64,000 nucleotides of DNA, taken from NCBI GenBank assembly GCA_963678855.1, contig OY787448.1, positions 682,001 to 746,000 on the forward strand, written 5' to 3'. The stretch is from F22 sp963678855 (GTDB lineage: Bacteria; Bacteroidota; Bacteroidia; Bacteroidales; Bacteroidaceae). Each line of letters starts with the position of its first letter. Within the stretch, counting starts at the first letter, position 1. Positions 17,571-26,064 of the stretch are shown here, piece by piece. The notes under the pieces were generated by a model. The model saw nothing but the letters and a program-made list of their open reading frames with translations. It searched no databases and was not told the DNA's origin. The position numbers and the translations under genes were made by a program.

Positions 17571-19604
17571 TTATTTCATAATAGCATCTAAGAATGCCTT
17601 TTCATATTGAGCTGAAGTGACATCTACTGTATCATGATACACTTTCAACCAATCATAATACGGGTGCTCGTGGCCTATCTCTTCAATTTCTTTACGATAG
17701 TACTCCCCAACACTTGCATACAAACGGAAGCATTCAAAGAAAGCTGCAAATCGAGTAGAGCTATATGCCTCACTCCCCTTGCCATCTATAAAGCTTTCAA
17801 GATAGGTTAGATAGTTATCTAAAGCCCGACGAGCTTCTGGATTGCGACATACCGAATCATGACTCAATCCTAAACGTTCAAAATAAACAGCTTCCATATC
17901 CAACTCACTCACCGTATTCTCTTCAATAAGCACTTGAATGATATCTGGCAATTTCTTAGATAGATGTTGCAGTAACTTGTTAACACGTTTCAGATAACGA
18001 CTATCTTCGATCAAAAAAGCAGCGAAACGCTCTTCGGAAAGTGTACCATCAACCATAGCATGAAAGAAGGGATGACTTGCAAAAGCTTTCTCACAAGCTA
18101 AATCACTTCGAAGTGCCTCCCAGCACTTGTAAAAATGCTTGACAGGTCCATGTCCTTCACCGATATGATAATCAGCACCTGCCTTGATGGCTTCAGCAAT
18201 ATATTTTTGTCCAGCACGTACGGATTTCGTCACATCACCAGTTTGTGCCATATGTGCAGCAATAGCTGACGATAAAGTACACCCAGTGCCGTGTGTATTG
18301 CGAGTATCTAAACGTTGAGATGCTAGCTCTACCACCTGCTTACTGTCTGCATCATACAATATATCAATCAAGGTAGGGTCGGTAAGGTGCCCCGCCTTGA
18401 CCAATACAGAGATGCCCCCAAAAACCTCTGATAATTCACGAGCAACTACAGGCAGTTCTTCTTGTCCTGAGATAGCACGTCCCAATAAGATTTCTGCTTC
18501 TGGAATATTAGGAGTAATAAGCGTCGCCATCGGAATAAGCTCTTCTTTAAGAGTAGCAATAGCCTCATCAACAAGCAACTGATGTCCACTAGTAGCCACC
18601 ATCACAGGATCAAGCACGATATGCTTCACAGGATAAGCTATCAGCATATCACGGACTGCACAAATAGTCTCTGTATCGTGTAGCATACCGATCTTTACAG
18701 CATCGATTGGGATATCCTCCATTACAGCACGTATCTGCGCCTGAAGGAAGTCGCTTGGTACTGGGAATATTCCCTCTACACCCTGCGTATTTTGAGCAGT
18801 TAGGGCAGTTATGGCAGTTGCAGCGTAGGCTCCATTGGCAGAGATACTTTTGATATCTGCTTGAATGCCTGCACCACCACCAGAATCACTACCAGCGATT
18901 GTCAAAACTGTAGCATACTTTTGAGTATATGATTTAGCTTCCTCTTGAATAGTAGATGAACGATCAGCTTGCTTAGCTGTATGGATAATAGCTTTCAGCT
19001 CACGAGCGGCAACAGTGACATCATCTTGAGAAACTATTGCTGAAACGACGGCCACACCCGATGCTCCTGCTGCAATCACCTGAGCAGCATTGCTTTGATT
19101 GATGCCCCCTATACCGACTGTAGGAAGGCCAGTCATCTGAGTGACTTTCGTAGTACCTTCTAGTCCTAGAGGGGGTGCGATATCTAGTTTGGTATTGGTC
19201 GAGAACACTGGAGACACTCCTAGATAATCGGCATACTGCACATCTTCTTTTTGGGCATCTTCTAGGCGCTCTATAGAAAGACCTAGAATCTTATCAGGGC
19301 CTACAAGCTGACGTACCAAAGCGATAGGCATATCACTATTACCTACATGCACGCCATCTGCGTCAATAGCAAGCGCAATATCTAAGCGGTCATTAATAAT
19401 TAAGGGCACACCAGTACCTTTCAGCACCTCCTTAACTTCGAGAGCTTCTTTGTAAAAAGTACGTGTACTGGCTTCCTTTTCTCGTAGTTGCACGATAGTA
19501 GCTCCACCAGCTACTGCGTCGCGTACGATATCAGCCGTGCGTCGTCCCAGACTCAAAGATTGATCTGTGACAAGGTACACACTTAAATCAAATGGTTGTT
19601 TCAT
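17571..19604 (-). CDS. thiED-tenA: ThiE-ThiD-TenA trifunctional thiamine salvage protein
   Basis: Three enzymes in one 677-residue cytosolic chain. Residues 1-215 are thiamine phosphate synthase (VQLREKEASTRTFYKEA, INDRLDIALAIDADGVHVG, VGIGGI). Residues ~233-490 are HMP/HMP-P kinase (TIAGSDSGGGAGIQADIK, LDPVMVATSG, NTHGTGCTLSSAIAAH). Residues ~495-677 are a TenA-type aminopyrimidine aminohydrolase, with the expected Cys in FFECFRLYASVGEYY and C-terminal acidic residues. ThiE-ThiD fusions are known; the added TenA gives a full pyrimidine salvage and coupling unit. The start overlaps thiM by 17 bases. No ThiC or ThiG is nearby, so the operon looks like salvage rather than de novo synthesis. Confidence 0.93.
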   Translation of the reverse strand: MKQPFDLSVYLVTDQSLSLGRRTADIVRDAVAGGATIVQLREKEASTRTFYKEALEVKEVLKGTGVPLIINDRLDIALAIDADGVHVGNSDMPIALVRQLVGPDKILGLSIERLEDAQKEDVQYADYLGVSPVFSTNTKLDIAPPLGLEGTTKVTQMTGLPTVGIGGINQSNAAQVIAAGASGVAVVSAIVSQDDVTVAARELKAIIHTAKQADRSSTIQEEAKSYTQKYATVLTIAGSDSGGGAGIQADIKSISANGAYAATAITALTAQNTQGVEGIFPVPSDFLQAQIRAVMEDIPIDAVKIGMLHDTETICAVRDMLIAYPVKHIVLDPVMVATSGHQLLVDEAIATLKEELIPMATLITPNIPEAEILLGRAISGQEELPVVARELSEVFGGISVLVKAGHLTDPTLIDILYDADSKQVVELASQRLDTRNTHGTGCTLSSAIAAHMAQTGDVTKSVRAGQKYIAEAIKAGADYHIGEGHGPVKHFYKCWEALRSDLACEKAFASHPFFHAMVDGTLSEERFAAFLIEDSRYLKRVNKLLQHLSKKLPDIIQVLIEENTVSELDMEAVYFERLGLSHDSVCRNPEARRALDNYLTYLESFIDGKGSEAYSSTRFAAFFECFRLYASVGEYYRKEIEEIGHEHPYYDWLKVYHDTVDVTSAQYEKAFLDAIMK

Positions 19605-20406
19605 GTACTTGTATTTTATCTACTATAGATTGTGGCTCTTGACTGATGACATATAAAGCATCGATAAAATTCATTTGCAATGAGCCTGGTCCATTGCTTT
19701 TAGCTTCAGCCATCTCAGCAGCAAGGCTCATAAGGGCCATAGAACTTAATGCAGCAGAGACGTAATCGCCATCTTCACGTACAACTGCAGCACAAGCACC
19801 CAATAAAGCAGTAGCCGTACATCCCATGCCAGTAACACGAGGCATCATATCCGAGCCTCCTTCTACAATGTAAGCTTTATCTGCACTAATCACATAATCG
19901 ACTTTACCGCTAATCACGACTACAGCGCCAGTCTCTACGGCCAGTTGACGCGCAACTTGCACCGCTTCATCAACACCTGCAGTAGCATCAACCCCTTTGG
20001 TCTGTACTTGCAATCCCGCTAGTGCCATTATCTCCGATGAGTTTCCTCTGATAATCGTTGGCTTACAGCGAGTCACGATTTCTTTGGCTACATGATTACG
20101 AAATGGAGTAGCTCCTACTCCTACTGGATCGAAAATCACAGGTGTACCATTCTCATGCGCGGTTTCTCCAGCGATAACCATAGCTTTGACCCATGCTGGA
20201 CTCAACGTCCCCATATTGATCACCACAGCACTAGCTATACGAGCCATATCTTCGACTTCTTCTTGAGCATGTGCCATTACAGGAGATGCACCAATAGCCA
20301 ATAGAGCATTGGCAGTATTGTTCATCACCACATAGTTTGTAATATTATGTACTAAAGGGCTTTGAGCTGGAATGCCCGCCACAATTTTTAAAATAGTTCC
20401 GTTCAT
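19588..20406 (-). CDS. thiM: Hydroxyethylthiazole kinase
   Basis: Phosphorylates the thiazole alcohol (HET) during thiamine salvage. It is 272 residues, normal for ThiM. Recognisable parts are the N-terminal SPLVHNITNYVVMNNTANALLAIGASPVM, the VIFDPVGVGATPFR stretch and the GMGCTATALLGA anion-hole/catalytic loop with its Cys. It lies 79 bases after the methyltransferase and overlaps the start of the ThiE-ThiD-TenA gene, so the HET-P it makes is delivered beside the ThiE that uses it. Confidence 0.95.
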   Translation of the reverse strand: MNGTILKIVAGIPAQSPLVHNITNYVVMNNTANALLAIGASPVMAHAQEEVEDMARIASAVVINMGTLSPAWVKAMVIAGETAHENGTPVIFDPVGVGATPFRNHVAKEIVTRCKPTIIRGNSSEIMALAGLQVQTKGVDATAGVDEAVQVARQLAVETGAVVVISGKVDYVISADKAYIVEGGSDMMPRVTGMGCTATALLGACAAVVREDGDYVSAALSSMALMSLAAEMAEAKSNGPGSLQMNFIDALYVISQEPQSIVDKIQVHETTI

Positions 20407-20442
20407 AGTTTATCTGTTTTTATGGTTTCCAGATTATGAGTA

Positions 20443-20478
20443 GAGCTGCATCCGTAATTTATAGTACAGATACAGCTC
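20443..20478 (-). other. Hairpin between methyltransferase gene and thiM
   Basis: Ten-base stem with one mismatch (20443-20452 with 20469-20478) in the 79-base gap. There is no T run, so it is more likely an mRNA-stability or partial-attenuation element than a terminator. Confidence 0.35.
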
Positions 20479-20485
20479 ATAACTC

Positions 20486-21238
20486 TTATTTTTTGATAGC
20501 AATAATTGCTACATAGTCTCCTGCATCGTACCCATCAATTGGCTCCTCTTCCACAGCATTTGAATAGAACGGATGCTTAGTCAAAGTCTGCTTAAAAGTC
20601 AGCTCTGAAAACCCTGCTTCTTCCATGCAAGCAATCTTTTCAGCAGTAGTACGCCAGTTGGCCACCTTTACAAACTCAATTGGGTAAGGTTGTGGTGGGT
20701 GTACATCGGCCACTAGTGGGTGTTCCCATGTACCTAGAGTCATGGCAAGATTATATAGTGCACCATAATTACCCTCTTTTGGTACATCAATCAAGATGAT
20801 TCGTCCACCTGGTTTCAATGCTTGGTGGGCTTTCTTGACCACACCTTGCAAGTCTGTAATATATGAAGGGGTACCATTAAAGATCACTGTGTCATATACG
20901 CCTGTAGGCCAATCCATATTTTCTGCAGTAGTCACAGTAACATCCATTCCACGCTTGCGTGCAATATCAGCCATACCGTCAGATGGCTCTAAGCCTTCAT
21001 TGATATCTATATCGTATGAAGTGCGTAGAATATGCTCAAACAAACCGCTACCACATCCTACAGAGAAAGTACGTCCGGGGAATGTCCCATCAGATAATGG
21101 TTGAGCTGCACCCGCGCAATCATCCCTCAAAGCAGCAGCTACAAGATTGGCTTCAGACTTTAATAGATTCTCATTGTCCATAAACCAAGCGTCGTAATCG
21201 CTGGCATGGGCATCAAAAATGATTTTTTTGTGATTCAT
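20486..21238 (-). CDS. Class I SAM-dependent methyltransferase in the thiamine operon
   Basis: A 250-residue Rossmann-fold methyltransferase. Motif I is FSVGCGSGLFEHIL (residues ~65-80), followed by an acidic EGLEPSDGM motif II, TAENMDWPTGVYDTVIFN and the LKPGGRIILIDVP post-motif. It is the first gene after the TPP riboswitch and precedes thiM, so its expression should fall when thiamine pyrophosphate is plentiful. I know of no required methylation in thiamine salvage and cannot name a substrate. Possibilities are detoxification or activation of a degraded thiamine fragment, or an unrelated passenger gene. Confidence 0.82.
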   Translation of the reverse strand: MNHKKIIFDAHASDYDAWFMDNENLLKSEANLVAAALRDDCAGAAQPLSDGTFPGRTFSVGCGSGLFEHILRTSYDIDINEGLEPSDGMADIARKRGMDVTVTTAENMDWPTGVYDTVIFNGTPSYITDLQGVVKKAHQALKPGGRIILIDVPKEGNYGALYNLAMTLGTWEHPLVADVHPPQPYPIEFVKVANWRTTAEKIACMEEAGFSELTFKQTLTKHPFYSNAVEEEPIDGYDAGDYVAIIAIKK

Positions 21239-21337
21239 TAGATAGTTCTTTTACACATTGGTCTTCTGGAATATCCAAAAGACTCATCGATACGAGGTCT
21301 CTGTATCACTATGAGATGCATGCAAAACATCTATCTC

Positions 21338-21404
21338 AATCCCTACGGCAGCATTACCTGCATCAGGTCAGTGGGTATAATCTCAGCCGAAGTGGGCACC
21401 CCAT
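21338..21404 (-). ncRNA. TPP riboswitch (THI element)
   Basis: Read on the minus strand, the conserved thi-box parts appear in order: GGGGTGCC, CGGCTGAGATTATACCC, ACCTGATGCAGGTAATGC and CGTAGGGA. These form the pyrimidine- and pyrophosphate-binding arms of the TPP aptamer. It starts within a few bases of the predicted transcription start and lies about 100 bases before the methyltransferase gene. A further imperfect hairpin (GAGATAGATG with CATGCATCTC, 21312-21337) follows and may be the expression platform; no T run is seen, so translational control or another mode is possible. Confidence 0.95.
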
Positions 21405-21416
21405 GTCGATGTCGTA

Positions 21417-21424
21417 CAAAAGTA
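21417..21424 (-). promoter_or_regulatory. -7 element of the thiamine operon
   Basis: Minus-strand TACTTTTG just upstream of the TPP aptamer; the -33 region is weak (ATTGTAT about 21 bases upstream). The stretch from here to the divergent otsAB promoter (21425-21693) contains no gene I can support. Confidence 0.55.
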
Positions 21425-21693
21425 CAATTATTTCTTCAAATCACCATACAATCTATTGTTAAAGTCCTTATATCAAAACAAAACATCGTGCATCAAGACT
21501 CTATTGGCTGCGACAGGTACCGCATCGATTGCTGCTTGAAAAGGTGGAAGGTAAATGTCACATTGAGTGCGCCGACTAAAGGATGTTTTACAAAGGTAAG
21601 AATTTGCTTGTTAAGCTAGGGAAGTATTTTCTTAAAAAACACATAGACAAACTTATATTTCATCGATTAAAAGCAAAGATTTGTTAGTTGCAA

Positions 21694-21725
21694 TTTGTGT
21701 TTTTCAACAGTTTTTCGTATTTTTG
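21694..21725 (+). promoter_or_regulatory. Promoter of the trehalose synthesis gene
   Basis: -33 TTTG (21694-21697) and -7 TATTTTTG (21718-21725) are exactly 20 bases apart. The box lies downstream of the first in-frame ATG (21688), so the true start must be a later one. Confidence 0.8.
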
Positions 21726-21750
21726 TCCGTATCAGGAACAAACTACAGAT

Positions 21751-23982
21751 ATGAACATTATGGTAAAAAAAATACATATTATTTCGAATAGGTTACCCTA
21801 TAGCATCAAACACAATGATGAAGGGCTATATAGATTAGAGCCCAGCGTAGGTGGTCTAGCCACTGGAATGGCTTCTATTTATAAACAGTATGGAGGTAAA
21901 TGGATGGGCTGGATGGGACAGTCGTCAGATAAGTATACGGAAAAAGAGCTAGACAAACTCAACACACTTTTCCATCATCAGGACTGTCTTCCTATACATC
22001 TCACAGAAGATGAAATTCATCATTTCTATGAAGGTTTTAGTAATCGTACTATTTGGCCTCTCTTTCATTATTTCACTCAATATGCCGACTTTAAAAGTGA
22101 AGACTGGGAAGCTTATATTGCTGTCAACCAAAAGTTTGCGGATGTTGCTGTGGCTAATATTGACGATGGAGATATGGTGTGGGTGCATGATTACCAACTT
22201 TTATTGGTACCCCAAATGATTAAACAGAAACGTCCGAATGTGACAATTGGTTTTTTCTTGCATATCCCTTTCCCATCTTTTGAGGTTTTCCGATTATTGC
22301 CATGGAGAAATGAACTGATTCAAGGAATATTGGGCGCCGACTTGATTGGATTCCATATATACGACTACCAGCGACACTTCTTCAGTTGTGTACGTCGACT
22401 ACTGGGTTATGAAGTCTCTTTCAATCAAATAATGCTAGAAGACCGTGTTGTACTCTCTGATACCTTCCCTATGGGTATTGATTATGAAAAATTCGCTCGA
22501 GCAGCAGAAGAAATTGTTGGTCGTGTGGGTGATGACCAATCTCCTTTCCAACAGGAGCTAATCAAATATTATAATCGTGGTGATAGAAAGAAGTTAATCC
22601 TCTCCATCGACCGACTAGATTATAGTAAAGGAATACCTCAACGTCTTCATGCCTTTGGTCGCTTCTTAGAAAAGTACCCAGAACACCGTGGACAAGCTTC
22701 TTTGGTGATGGTTGCTGTGCCATCACGCTCTGAAGTAGATCATTATCAACTTCTCAAAAAAGAAGTAGATGAGTTGGTAGGACAAATCAATGGCAAATAT
22801 GGAAAGCTCAATTACCAACCAGTTCGCTATTTCTATCGTTCCCTACCTTTTGAGTCCTTAGTCTCGTTGTATTGTAGTTGCGATGTGGCTCTTATCACAC
22901 CTGTAAGAGATGGGATGAACTTAGTGGCCAAAGAGTATGTGGCCTCTCGTGTTGACACAACTGGTGTTATCATTCTTAGTGAGATGGCTGGTGTGGCTAA
23001 AGAAATGGGTGAAGCTGTCATAATCAATCCATTAGATCAAGAGAACATGGCCAATGCCATCCACGAAGCACTAGTGATGCCAATAGACCAGCAGATGGAT
23101 AATATCCAAACTATACGACAACGTATTCGTAAATACGACGTATTCAAATGGGCGCAAGACTTTGTAAAACAGTTAGAGGGCGTTGAAGATTTACAGCAAG
23201 CATTTTATGCCAAACATATCAATACAAGAGTTAGAAATGGACTTACTAAGCGCTTGAAGCCTGCAGCAAAACGAGCGATTTTCTTGGACTATGATGGTAC
23301 GCTAAAATCCTTTGTAAAAAACCCGCAGGATGCGTATCCTGACAAAGAGCTATTAGCACTAATCAAAGCATTGGCTGCAAACGATAAAAACACAGTGACT
23401 ATCATCAGTGGTCGAGACAAAGAGACGCTAGGCAGATGGTTTGAAGGTATACCAGTAAATCTCGTCTGTGAACATGGTGTTTGGTACCGTCCTTTAGGTG
23501 AAGATTGGCAAATGATTGCAATCGTCTCTAACGATTGGATGAAATATATTGCGCCAATTATGGAGGAGTATGTGGTTCGTACACCTGGTAGTTTTATTGA
23601 GGAGAAAAACTATTCTTTAGTATGGCACTACCGCAAAGCTGAATTAGATCAAAGTGAGCTACGTGTCAACGAACTTCGCGCTGCATTAAGTGGTATAACC
23701 TCCAATCACAACCTTGAAATTATGGAAGGAAATAAAGTGATTGAAGTTAAAAATGGAGGTATCAACAAAGGTACTGCTGCTCAATATGTAATTAAAGACG
23801 AAGAATTTGACGATATAGTAGCTATTGGTGATGACTGGACAGATGAATATATGTTCAAAGGGCTACCAAACGATGCTGTCACGATTAAAGTTGGAGTAGC
23901 TAATACACATGCTAATTATAAGTTAGAATCGGTAAATGCTGTGCGCAAGCTGCTTCATTACTGGGTAGAAAATCTAGACTAA
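21751..23982 (+). CDS. otsAB: Trehalose-6-phosphate synthase / trehalose-6-phosphatase fusion
   Basis: Bifunctional enzyme that joins UDP-glucose and glucose-6-phosphate and then removes the phosphate, giving trehalose as an osmolyte or stress protectant. The start at 21751 follows from the promoter position and gives 743 residues. The GT20 domain (about 5-475) has SNRLPYS, VHDYQLLLVPQM, GFFLHIPFPS and ADLIGFH. The HAD-type phosphatase domain (about 505-740) has the nucleophile motif LDYDGTL, the IISGRDKETL loop and GDDWTDEYMF. The gene is divergent from the thiamine operon and convergent with a GH15 gene that may degrade the product. Confidence 0.94.
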   Translation: MNIMVKKIHIISNRLPYSIKHNDEGLYRLEPSVGGLATGMASIYKQYGGKWMGWMGQSSDKYTEKELDKLNTLFHHQDCLPIHLTEDEIHHFYEGFSNRTIWPLFHYFTQYADFKSEDWEAYIAVNQKFADVAVANIDDGDMVWVHDYQLLLVPQMIKQKRPNVTIGFFLHIPFPSFEVFRLLPWRNELIQGILGADLIGFHIYDYQRHFFSCVRRLLGYEVSFNQIMLEDRVVLSDTFPMGIDYEKFARAAEEIVGRVGDDQSPFQQELIKYYNRGDRKKLILSIDRLDYSKGIPQRLHAFGRFLEKYPEHRGQASLVMVAVPSRSEVDHYQLLKKEVDELVGQINGKYGKLNYQPVRYFYRSLPFESLVSLYCSCDVALITPVRDGMNLVAKEYVASRVDTTGVIILSEMAGVAKEMGEAVIINPLDQENMANAIHEALVMPIDQQMDNIQTIRQRIRKYDVFKWAQDFVKQLEGVEDLQQAFYAKHINTRVRNGLTKRLKPAAKRAIFLDYDGTLKSFVKNPQDAYPDKELLALIKALAANDKNTVTIISGRDKETLGRWFEGIPVNLVCEHGVWYRPLGEDWQMIAIVSNDWMKYIAPIMEEYVVRTPGSFIEEKNYSLVWHYRKAELDQSELRVNELRAALSGITSNHNLEIMEGNKVIEVKNGGINKGTAAQYVIKDEEFDDIVAIGDDWTDEYMFKGLPNDAVTIKVGVANTHANYKLESVNAVRKLLHYWVENLD

Positions 23983-24042
23983 CACTTACCTTACGTCTAA
24001 TATAAGACATAGAAAACACCTGATTTTTTGATTTTACATAGA

Positions 24043-24076
24043 GAAGAGGACCTGTCTATAGCGACAGGTCCTCTTC
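24043..24076. terminator. Two-way hairpin between otsAB and the GH15 gene
   Basis: Perfect 14-base-pair stem (24043-24056 with 24063-24076), 6-base loop, lying midway between two convergent genes. Confidence 0.8.
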
Positions 24077-24104
24077 ATCCATTATACTTCATCTATTTAT
24101 CAGC

Positions 24105-25913
24105 TTAATCATTAGATAAGCACTTACGAATAATCGTTTCAGGTGTAGCTTCACCTTCACTCATAGCAATAGCCATTTCGATAATAGCAAGATGTGAGTA
24201 AGCTTGAGGGAAGTTACCTAGCTGACGTTTAGTCTCAAAATCTAAGTCTTCACTAAATAGCCCTAAGTGATTACTATAGGTCAATAAGCGTTCAAAGCGC
24301 TCCGTAGCCATTTCTACCTCACCAATATCATACAATGCACTAGCTAACCAGAACGAACAGATAGTAAAAGCCGATTTTGGTGTGCCAAAATCATCTTCGT
24401 TACGGTATCTATACATAAGACCATCATGTTCAAGTTCTTCTTGAATAGCAAATACTGTTTTACGGAATCGTTCAGATCCTGGACATACATAACCATACCT
24501 TAACATCAACAAAACTGAAGCATCCAATTCATCCGACTCGTAAGCTTGTGTATAAGCCTGCCTGCTCTCGCTCCATGCATTTGCTTCGATATCATCTCGA
24601 ATTTCGTTTTCTAATGCTTTCCACTCTTCTGCCAGATGTGGTTGATGCAAGAACTCAGCAATGCGTCTAGCTCTATCTATAGCTACCCAGCAAAGTACTT
24701 TACTAAACGTGAAATGCTTGCTCTCATTTCGAAGTTCCCAGATACCTCTATCTGTACTATGCCAATTGTCACGCACAATCCTTACTACAAGGCGCACGAC
24801 TGTCCACAGTTCTTCGCTATAGGATAAGGATGTACTAAACCTCTTAAAATAATAATAAATGGCATCCATCAAAATACCATAGATATCATTTTGCTTCTGC
24901 ATATAAGCAGCATTACCCACACGCACAGGTTTGGAGCCTTCATATCCTTCTAAGTGATCTAGTGTAAACTCTTCCAAAATCTTCTCACCAGATATTCCAT
25001 ACATAATTTGCATGGCCTCATCTTTATCAGGAAGCATATTAATAATGTAGTGCATATAGCGATTAGCCACATTATTATGCCCTAACTCTGTTAAGATACG
25101 CACCACCATGGAGCCATCTCGTATCCAACAGTAGCGATAATCCCAATTTCGTTCTTCACCTATAGTTTCAGGGAGAGATGTTGTCAAAGCAGCAATTACA
25201 GCCCCAGTCTTTTGGTAACTCAACAACTTCAATGTCAATGCACTGCGTTGAATCAAATCATTATACTTCGGATAATTGACAGTCACATCGCACCAATTGA
25301 GCCAGTATACTTTAGTTCGTTCCATCTTCAGTTGAATACGAGTTAAGTTCTGCTCATACAACTTCTGGTGATAACTCATCAATAAAAAATGGTCATCTAC
25401 CAAAGTAATTTCCTCACTATTGATGACCGCTTGGTGCTCTAAATCTGTGTACAAATAGAATGAATCGTATGGTTTATCTGTAAAGGCACATACAAATGCT
25501 CCTCTGTCTTCAATCACTGTTTTTGATGAGCCATACTCTAGCTTTGGATCAAAAGTAATTTTGACACGAGGCTTACCATCCACTACCCGAAGGTAACGAA
25601 TAACATCTGGTGGGCAATAAAACTCACTAGCGTGTGGTTTATATCTAGGCATAAAATCAATGACTTCAAGCAAACCATCTGGAGAATAAAAAGTTGTGGC
25701 CAGCAAATTTGTACGTGGAATATACTTCTGGTTAATACCTACACAGCCCACCACTTCTATATGCATACTTCCCCCTTTGTTTTCATCAAGGAGCTTGGCG
25801 AAAACAGTTGGTGAGTCAAATCTGGGCAGACAAAGCCAATCGATGCTACCCGCTTCGGATACTAGGGCAGCCGAAGTACAATTTCCTATTATACCATAAT
25901 TCAAGTTGTCCAT
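24105..25913 (-). CDS. Glycoside hydrolase family 15 protein, possible trehalase
   Basis: A 602-residue enzyme of the glucoamylase-like GH15 family with an N-terminal beta-sandwich (starting YGIIGNCTSAALVSEAGSIDWLCLPRFDSP) and an (alpha/alpha)6 barrel. Family marks are RNWDYRYCWIRDGSMVV, the WELRNESKHFTFSKVLCW segment with its acidic residue, and FTICSFWLASALYDIGE. There is no signal peptide, so the substrate is cytosolic. Some GH15 members from actinobacteria and archaea hydrolyse trehalose, and its place opposite otsAB makes that the preferred guess; glucoamylase or isomaltose-type activity is the alternative. Confidence 0.85.
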   Translation of the reverse strand: MDNLNYGIIGNCTSAALVSEAGSIDWLCLPRFDSPTVFAKLLDENKGGSMHIEVVGCVGINQKYIPRTNLLATTFYSPDGLLEVIDFMPRYKPHASEFYCPPDVIRYLRVVDGKPRVKITFDPKLEYGSSKTVIEDRGAFVCAFTDKPYDSFYLYTDLEHQAVINSEEITLVDDHFLLMSYHQKLYEQNLTRIQLKMERTKVYWLNWCDVTVNYPKYNDLIQRSALTLKLLSYQKTGAVIAALTTSLPETIGEERNWDYRYCWIRDGSMVVRILTELGHNNVANRYMHYIINMLPDKDEAMQIMYGISGEKILEEFTLDHLEGYEGSKPVRVGNAAYMQKQNDIYGILMDAIYYYFKRFSTSLSYSEELWTVVRLVVRIVRDNWHSTDRGIWELRNESKHFTFSKVLCWVAIDRARRIAEFLHQPHLAEEWKALENEIRDDIEANAWSESRQAYTQAYESDELDASVLLMLRYGYVCPGSERFRKTVFAIQEELEHDGLMYRYRNEDDFGTPKSAFTICSFWLASALYDIGEVEMATERFERLLTYSNHLGLFSEDLDFETKRQLGNFPQAYSHLAIIEMAIAMSEGEATPETIIRKCLSND

Positions 25914-25950
25914 ATCTTCTGCAATTAGTGAAACATTCTTAGAAATAGAA

Positions 25951-25981
25951 TAGGCTCCTTCTCATAATAAGAAGGAGCCTA
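25951..25981 (-). terminator. Terminator downstream of glmM
   Basis: Perfect 12-base-pair stem (25951-25962 with 25970-25981), 7-base loop, followed on the minus strand by TTCTATTTCT. Confidence 0.8.
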
Positions 25982-26064
25982 CTTATATGATTGTCTGCAA
26001 TTTAATCATTGCGTCAGACATATCAAAACATTCGATAATAAAATATCTATCAATAGCTTTAAAT

